Assembly (NCBI GenBank): GCA_002499195.1
Contig: DAKS01000009.1
Location: forward strand, 1 to 54,797
DNA: 54,797 nucleotides
Source of the DNA: Euryarchaeota archaeon UBA443
GTDB lineage: Archaea > Thermoplasmatota > Poseidoniia > Poseidoniales > Poseidoniaceae
Direction: 5' to 3'
The notes beneath the pieces were generated by a model. The model worked only from the letters and a program-made list of their open reading frames with translations, ran no database searches and was not told the DNA's origin. Position 1 is the stretch's first letter. Each line of letters starts with the position of its first letter. Shown here one piece after another: positions 51,818 through 54,797 of the stretch. The position numbers and the translations under genes are program-made.

Positions 51818-52417
51818 TTATTCCTCCTTCATCATCCGTTCAACGGTTTCGACAACCATCATTGTCGTCGAATCAATCTCAAGGTTGACTGCATCGCCAA
51901 CCTGTTTGTCACCAATAGTAGTGAGTCGAATTGTTTCAGGGATTAAATGCAAATCAAAACCGTCTTCACAAACATCCCCTATCGTAAGAGAAATGCCATC
52001 GATGCCTACATATCCCTTGCTTACGATATATTTTCTAATATCGGGTGGAGCCATGATAGTATATTGTGCACCATCACCAATACGATCTGCCTTGTTGATG
52101 AGACCTCGACCAATGATATGGCCTGAGAGAAGGTGTCCTCCAACTTCATCTCCATATCGCAATGAACGCTCTACGTTCACTTGTTGCCCCTGCTCGAGAT
52201 GTCCGAGTGTTGTCTTTTCTAGAGTTTCAGGGATGACATCAAAGGATACAATTCCATCAGAAAATGTTGTCGCTGTCAGGCAAACTCCATCGATTGAAAT
52301 ACTGGCACCAATCGATAATCCTTCGGTCGAAGGGACTTGAATACGAAGTGTCGTAATCTCGTTTCCAGATTCTATAGAAGTAATTACTCCTTTACCTTGG
52401 ACTATGCCAGTGAACAT
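51818..52417 (-). CDS. ribE: Riboflavin synthase, bacterial two-domain type
   Basis: 199 residues. Dismutates two lumazine molecules to riboflavin. It starts with the invariant MFTGIV and has two lumazine-binding repeats: the first with GASISIDGVCLTA and RYGDEVGGHLLSGHI, the second with GYVGIDGISLTIGDV. This is the bacterial/eukaryotic trimeric enzyme; most archaea use an unrelated riboflavin synthase related to lumazine synthase. Transfer from bacteria is likely, yet the gene is fully inside an archaeal operon: its ATG overlaps the ribL stop by one base. Confidence 0.95.
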   Translation of the reverse strand: MFTGIVQGKGVITSIESGNEITTLRIQVPSTEGLSIGASISIDGVCLTATTFSDGIVSFDVIPETLEKTTLGHLEQGQQVNVERSLRYGDEVGGHLLSGHIIGRGLINKADRIGDGAQYTIMAPPDIRKYIVSKGYVGIDGISLTIGDVCEDGFDLHLIPETIRLTTIGDKQVGDAVNLEIDSTTMMVVETVERMMKEE

Positions 52418-52857
52418 CAGAATTCACCTCCTTTCGCCCTCTCAACAATTCGAGCAATGATCTTTCGAGTACCATCTAAATCGTCACTTAAACCTTCGAC
52501 CCGAACAACTTCAATCGAGGAAAAACCACGCTCATCTAGAGCCGAACGAATCCTATCTTCAGCATGTTCTTGGTCATAACCCAATGCAATAACTGACGGT
52601 TGAATTTCAGGCAAAATATCGTAAATAGGAACCTCTGGAGGATTCCCAATACAAGCAACATCAACGGGTTTTAGCCCCTCAACCATTCTTCGTCGAAGGT
52701 CTTGATTTGTCACGGGTTCGTGCTTGCGCTTACGGACAGTATCGTCATGGGCGACAACCACGGTCAAGTGATCACCAAGGGCTTTAGCTTGCTCGAGATA
52801 GTGGAGATGTCCTGCGTGAAGGAGGTCAAAAACACCAACTGCCAGAACCTTCTTCAT
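52417..52857 (-). CDS. ribL: Archaeal FAD synthetase (RibL, nucleotidyltransferase)
   Basis: About 146 residues. Transfers AMP from ATP (or CMP from CTP) to FMN. It shows the cytidylyltransferase-family GVFDLLHAGHLHYLEQAK with the HxGH site and VVVAHDDTVRKRKHEP; the C-terminal part has VIALGYDQEH and KIIARI. Glycerol-3-phosphate cytidylyltransferase shares the fold, but the riboflavin neighbours and the archaeal type make RibL the best call. ATG 52857 is chosen because GTGAGG lies just upstream; the frame is open to 52875. Confidence 0.9.
   Translation of the reverse strand: MKKVLAVGVFDLLHAGHLHYLEQAKALGDHLTVVVAHDDTVRKRKHEPVTNQDLRRRMVEGLKPVDVACIGNPPEVPIYDILPEIQPSVIALGYDQEHAEDRIRSALDERGFSSIEVVRVEGLSDDLDGTRKIIARIVERAKGGEF
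52424..52434 (-). promoter_or_regulatory. Very strong ribosome binding site of ribE
   Basis: The minus strand reads AAAGGAGGTGA, a near-complete match to the 16S rRNA 3' end, six bases before the ATG at 52417. It lies inside the end of ribL. It is the longest such match that I noticed in the window. Confidence 0.7.
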
Positions 52858-52871
52858 CGTCCTCACCCACA

Positions 52872-53621
52872 TCAAGCAGAAGAATCATGTTCTTGAGATT
52901 GCCCATGCAATGCTGCAATGACTTCTGCACCTTCCAAGAATGGTATTCCACGTTCCTGTGCCCATGATCGAGCATCCTCAACCGAAAGTGCTCCATCTCC
53001 ATCAGGTTGCAGCATTTCTGCTCCGATAACGACCGGGACCAGCCCGGCAAGACGAGCAATTCCAACTGCAAGTTCGGTATGGCCTTGACGCGTCATTAGA
53101 CCGCCTTGCGATTCTCGACAAACAGGAATGTGGCCAGGTGTACGGAATTCCGCACCCATTCGGCGTTGTGCCTCGACTTCGGATAGATTTTCATCGAATA
53201 CAGTGGTTGTTAATTCAGCAAAACGACGGGTTGTTAATGCTCGGTCATTATCTGTGATACCCGTATAGGTTTCACGATGATTGAGTGAAAGTGTGAATGC
53301 GGATCGTGAATCGTAACGCAAATCATTCGTCTTTAACTCGGCGAGAACAGGATACTCCGTTGTCAGTGCATCATGAGTATGCAAATCTTGAAGGAACGGT
53401 AAACCAAACGCTTCGCCAACATCGTGTCCAATCGCTAGAAACAGAAGACCTCCACAGTCTTGACGGAGTTGACGCATCGTTACTGGCTGGGCAAAAGAAG
53501 CAGGGAACAATAGGTCGGTTTCACCTTCTCGTTTGTCCGAATCAAACAGGCAAACTGGGTCACCTTGACGGAAGGCAGCGATTGCTGCTTCAACAATTTC
53601 CGACATATGCTGTCGTTTCAT
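52872..53621 (-). CDS. ribB: 3,4-dihydroxy-2-butanone 4-phosphate synthase
   Basis: About 249 residues. Makes the four-carbon unit of riboflavin from ribulose 5-phosphate. The metal-binding motif is LFDSDKREGETDLLFPA; DCGGLLFLAIGHD, DLHTHDALTT and TPGHIPVCRESQGGLMTRQGH (one residue of the last omitted in the family pattern) place all active-site elements, and GHTELAVGIARLAGL closes the fold. First gene of the rib operon. Three starts are possible: ATG 53651, 53621 and 53606. 53621 has AAGGTGA directly upstream and a TATA-like stretch about 25 bases upstream; 53606 is closest to the usual N-terminus. No GTP cyclohydrolase gene is nearby. Confidence 0.92.
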   Translation of the reverse strand: MKRQHMSEIVEAAIAAFRQGDPVCLFDSDKREGETDLLFPASFAQPVTMRQLRQDCGGLLFLAIGHDVGEAFGLPFLQDLHTHDALTTEYPVLAELKTNDLRYDSRSAFTLSLNHRETYTGITDNDRALTTRRFAELTTTVFDENLSEVEAQRRMGAEFRTPGHIPVCRESQGGLMTRQGHTELAVGIARLAGLVPVVIGAEMLQPDGDGALSVEDARSWAQERGIPFLEGAEVIAALHGQSQEHDSSA

Positions 53622-53644
53622 TTCACCTTCATGAACCGTCGTAT

Positions 53645-53659
53645 TGTACATTATGTACA
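53645..53659. promoter_or_regulatory. Palindromic TGTACA-N3-TGTACA element at the ribB start region
   Basis: Two perfect TGTACA palindromes separated by TTA. On the minus strand the motif runs into ACAATA, a TATA-like stretch about 25 bases before the ATG at 53621. A regulator bound here could block TBP. An archaeal riboflavin repressor such as RbkR is one candidate, but I cannot check its consensus. Confidence 0.4.
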
Positions 53660-53733
53660 GATTTCCGGCAAACGAGTGACGGAAAGGGGTTAATGTAGGG
53701 AACTGTTTGGCTTGTATTCGCGGGGGTGGAATG

Positions 53734-54797
53734 ATGGGTGTGAAACTAGGTCCTGCTGGCGTACCTTTGTCCTGTAAGGGGCGAACAATCGTTGAAGGGA
53801 TGGACGATATTATCGCTCTCGGACTCGAGACGATGGAGGCACAAACGGTTCGATTAATTCAACCTCAACACTTTGAACAGTACTGGCAGGCTGGGGTACT
53901 TGCAAACAAAGCAGATTTTGAAATGAACATTCACGGTCCATATTATTCAGAATTGCTTGGAAATCGCGTCTCTCGGGGAAGAACCCTTGCTAAAATTGAG
54001 GCGACCTTACAAGCTGCACGCACCATCAACGCACGCCACATCACGCTCCATACTGGGCATTATGGCGACTTTGGACGCGGAACGGTTGCTAACGAACAAG
54101 TAGCGAATATCTTTTCCAGTATCGTTGAGCGTGTCAACGAAATTTGGCACGATGATGAAGATGAATTTCCCGTTTTCCCTTGGATCAAGGATGGTACACC
54201 GTCAAAGATTGGAATCGAAACATCTGGAAGACAAGAATTGTGGGGCAGCCTCGAAGAGGTCATCGAAGTTGTCAATCACGTCGAAGGTGCCATCCCTGTC
54301 CTCAACATTGCTCACATTCACGCTCGTGGACATGGACGAATGAAGACATCCGAAGATTATGGTGAATTATTCGACATGGTTCGTGAATCGATTGGTACCA
54401 AGGAATTCTATTGCCACTTCTCTGGTGTTGAACATCGTACTGGAAACGCAATGCATTATACGCAAATCAAGAAGTCTGACTTGAACTTCGAACCATTGGC
54501 TGAGTTTATCGTAGAAGATGGAGGATGGTTGGATATCACCTTAATTTCAGATTCACCCCTCTTGGAGCACGATGCGATGTACATGTTGCAAAACATCGAC
54601 AAGGCCAAGCACAAGCAACTTGAACGTAAGGCCCGAGAAGATCGTCGTCGCGCACTTGCTGCTCAAACAGGTACATCCGTTGAAGATATTCAACGCCGTG
54701 AAGAAGAGATGGCAAAACTCCGCACTCAAGGTGCAAAGGAAGAACCGGTTAAAGAAACAAAACCCGAGCCAAAGCCTGCAAAGAAAGAAAAGAAAGC
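53734..54797 (+). CDS. nfo: Endonuclease IV-like TIM-barrel protein (cut by window end)
   Basis: At least 354 residues; the frame continues past the window. The metal-site motifs of the AP endonuclease family 2 are in order: NIHGPYYSELLGN, HITLHTGHYGDFG, KIGIETSGRQELWG (Glu in place of the ENTAG motif), NIAHIHARGHGRM, YCHFSGVEHRTGN and TLISDSPLLEHDA. DNA repair at abasic sites is the simplest call, but sugar isomerases share the fold. After about residue 285 a charged, coiled-coil and Lys/Pro/Glu-rich tail begins (AKHKQLERKAREDRRRAL), which is not in typical endonuclease IV. GGGGGTGG lies before ATG 53734; ATG 53731 is adjacent. Confidence 0.82.
   Translation, partial: MGVKLGPAGVPLSCKGRTIVEGMDDIIALGLETMEAQTVRLIQPQHFEQYWQAGVLANKADFEMNIHGPYYSELLGNRVSRGRTLAKIEATLQAARTINARHITLHTGHYGDFGRGTVANEQVANIFSSIVERVNEIWHDDEDEFPVFPWIKDGTPSKIGIETSGRQELWGSLEEVIEVVNHVEGAIPVLNIAHIHARGHGRMKTSEDYGELFDMVRESIGTKEFYCHFSGVEHRTGNAMHYTQIKKSDLNFEPLAEFIVEDGGWLDITLISDSPLLEHDAMYMLQNIDKAKHKQLERKAREDRRRALAAQTGTSVEDIQRREEEMAKLRTQGAKEEPVKETKPEPKPAKKEKK

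Noticed and set aside
1..54797. tRNA, rRNA, CRISPR, insertion sequence, prophage or intein
   Set aside because: Non-coding gaps are mostly under 130 bases, none shows a cloverleaf or regular spacer-repeat pattern by eye, and no transposase, integrase or Cas protein is present. A tRNAscan or covariance search was not possible.

Overview
The window looks like a chromosomal fragment of an uncultured planktonic euryarchaeon, most likely Marine Group II (Candidatus Poseidoniales) or a close relative. Archaeal markers are PurP (formate-dependent purine step), the archaeal early shikimate route (2-amino-3,7-dideoxyheptulosonate synthase, 3-dehydroquinate synthase II, GHMP-type shikimate kinase), archaeal RibB and RibL, TATA-box promoters set about 26 bases before start codons, and GGTGA/GGAGG ribosome sites mostly inside operons. 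These are mixed with genes of bacterial character: a two-domain riboflavin synthase, oligoribonuclease, tryptophan 2,3-dioxygenase, an acyl-CoA dehydrogenase and a fused 2-oxoacid dehydrogenase E1. The lineage call rests on gene content only. I saw no rRNA, tRNA, CRISPR array, insertion sequence or prophage by eye.

Layout. 62-5938: a giant secreted, membrane-anchored protein. 6033-8350: tryptophan dioxygenase and divergent PurP. 8356-9669: an anchored coiled-coil/YfaP-like protein. 9769-14899: a plus-strand aromatic operon (aroA'-aroB'-aroK-aroC-aspartokinase). 14902-19954: a minus-strand MoxR/DUF58/DUF4350 membrane operon. 20082-25429: a three-subunit molybdenum hydroxylase operon resembling 4-hydroxybenzoyl-CoA reductase, ending in a coupled secreted protein. 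25496-33007: two subtilases flanking a protein of 1337 residues with about 37 predicted membrane segments. 33078-36924: oligoribonuclease, an OYE-XdhC-MocA-like cluster and an unknown acidic protein. 36919-46548: acyl-CoA dehydrogenase, a cation exchanger, an aquaporin, fused E1, a VTT membrane protein with a response regulator, an E1-like/rhodanese protein and thioredoxin reductase. 46659-50177: a second giant surface protein with propellers and calcium-binding repeats. 50181-51437: a methyltransferase and a small membrane protein. 51414-53621: a four-gene riboflavin operon. 53734-end: an endonuclease IV-like protein cut by the window edge.

How the genes work together. Aspartokinase in the aromatic operon makes sense because the archaeal route starts from aspartate semialdehyde. 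The riboflavin operon supplies FMN/FAD to several flavoproteins here (OYE, acyl-CoA dehydrogenase, thioredoxin reductase, the molybdo-flavoenzyme). XdhC and the MocA-like protein would mature the molybdenum cofactor of the 20-25 kb enzyme. Subtilases and large surface proteins fit a protein-degrading heterotroph.

The most interesting points are a WW-like cytoplasmic C-terminal motif with identical spacing in both giant surface proteins, the [4Fe-4S]-type insertion in the molybdo-flavoenzyme, the mosaic riboflavin operon with a palindrome over its possible TATA box, the ~37-helix protein between two proteases, and abutting or overlapping ends at all eight convergent gene pairs.
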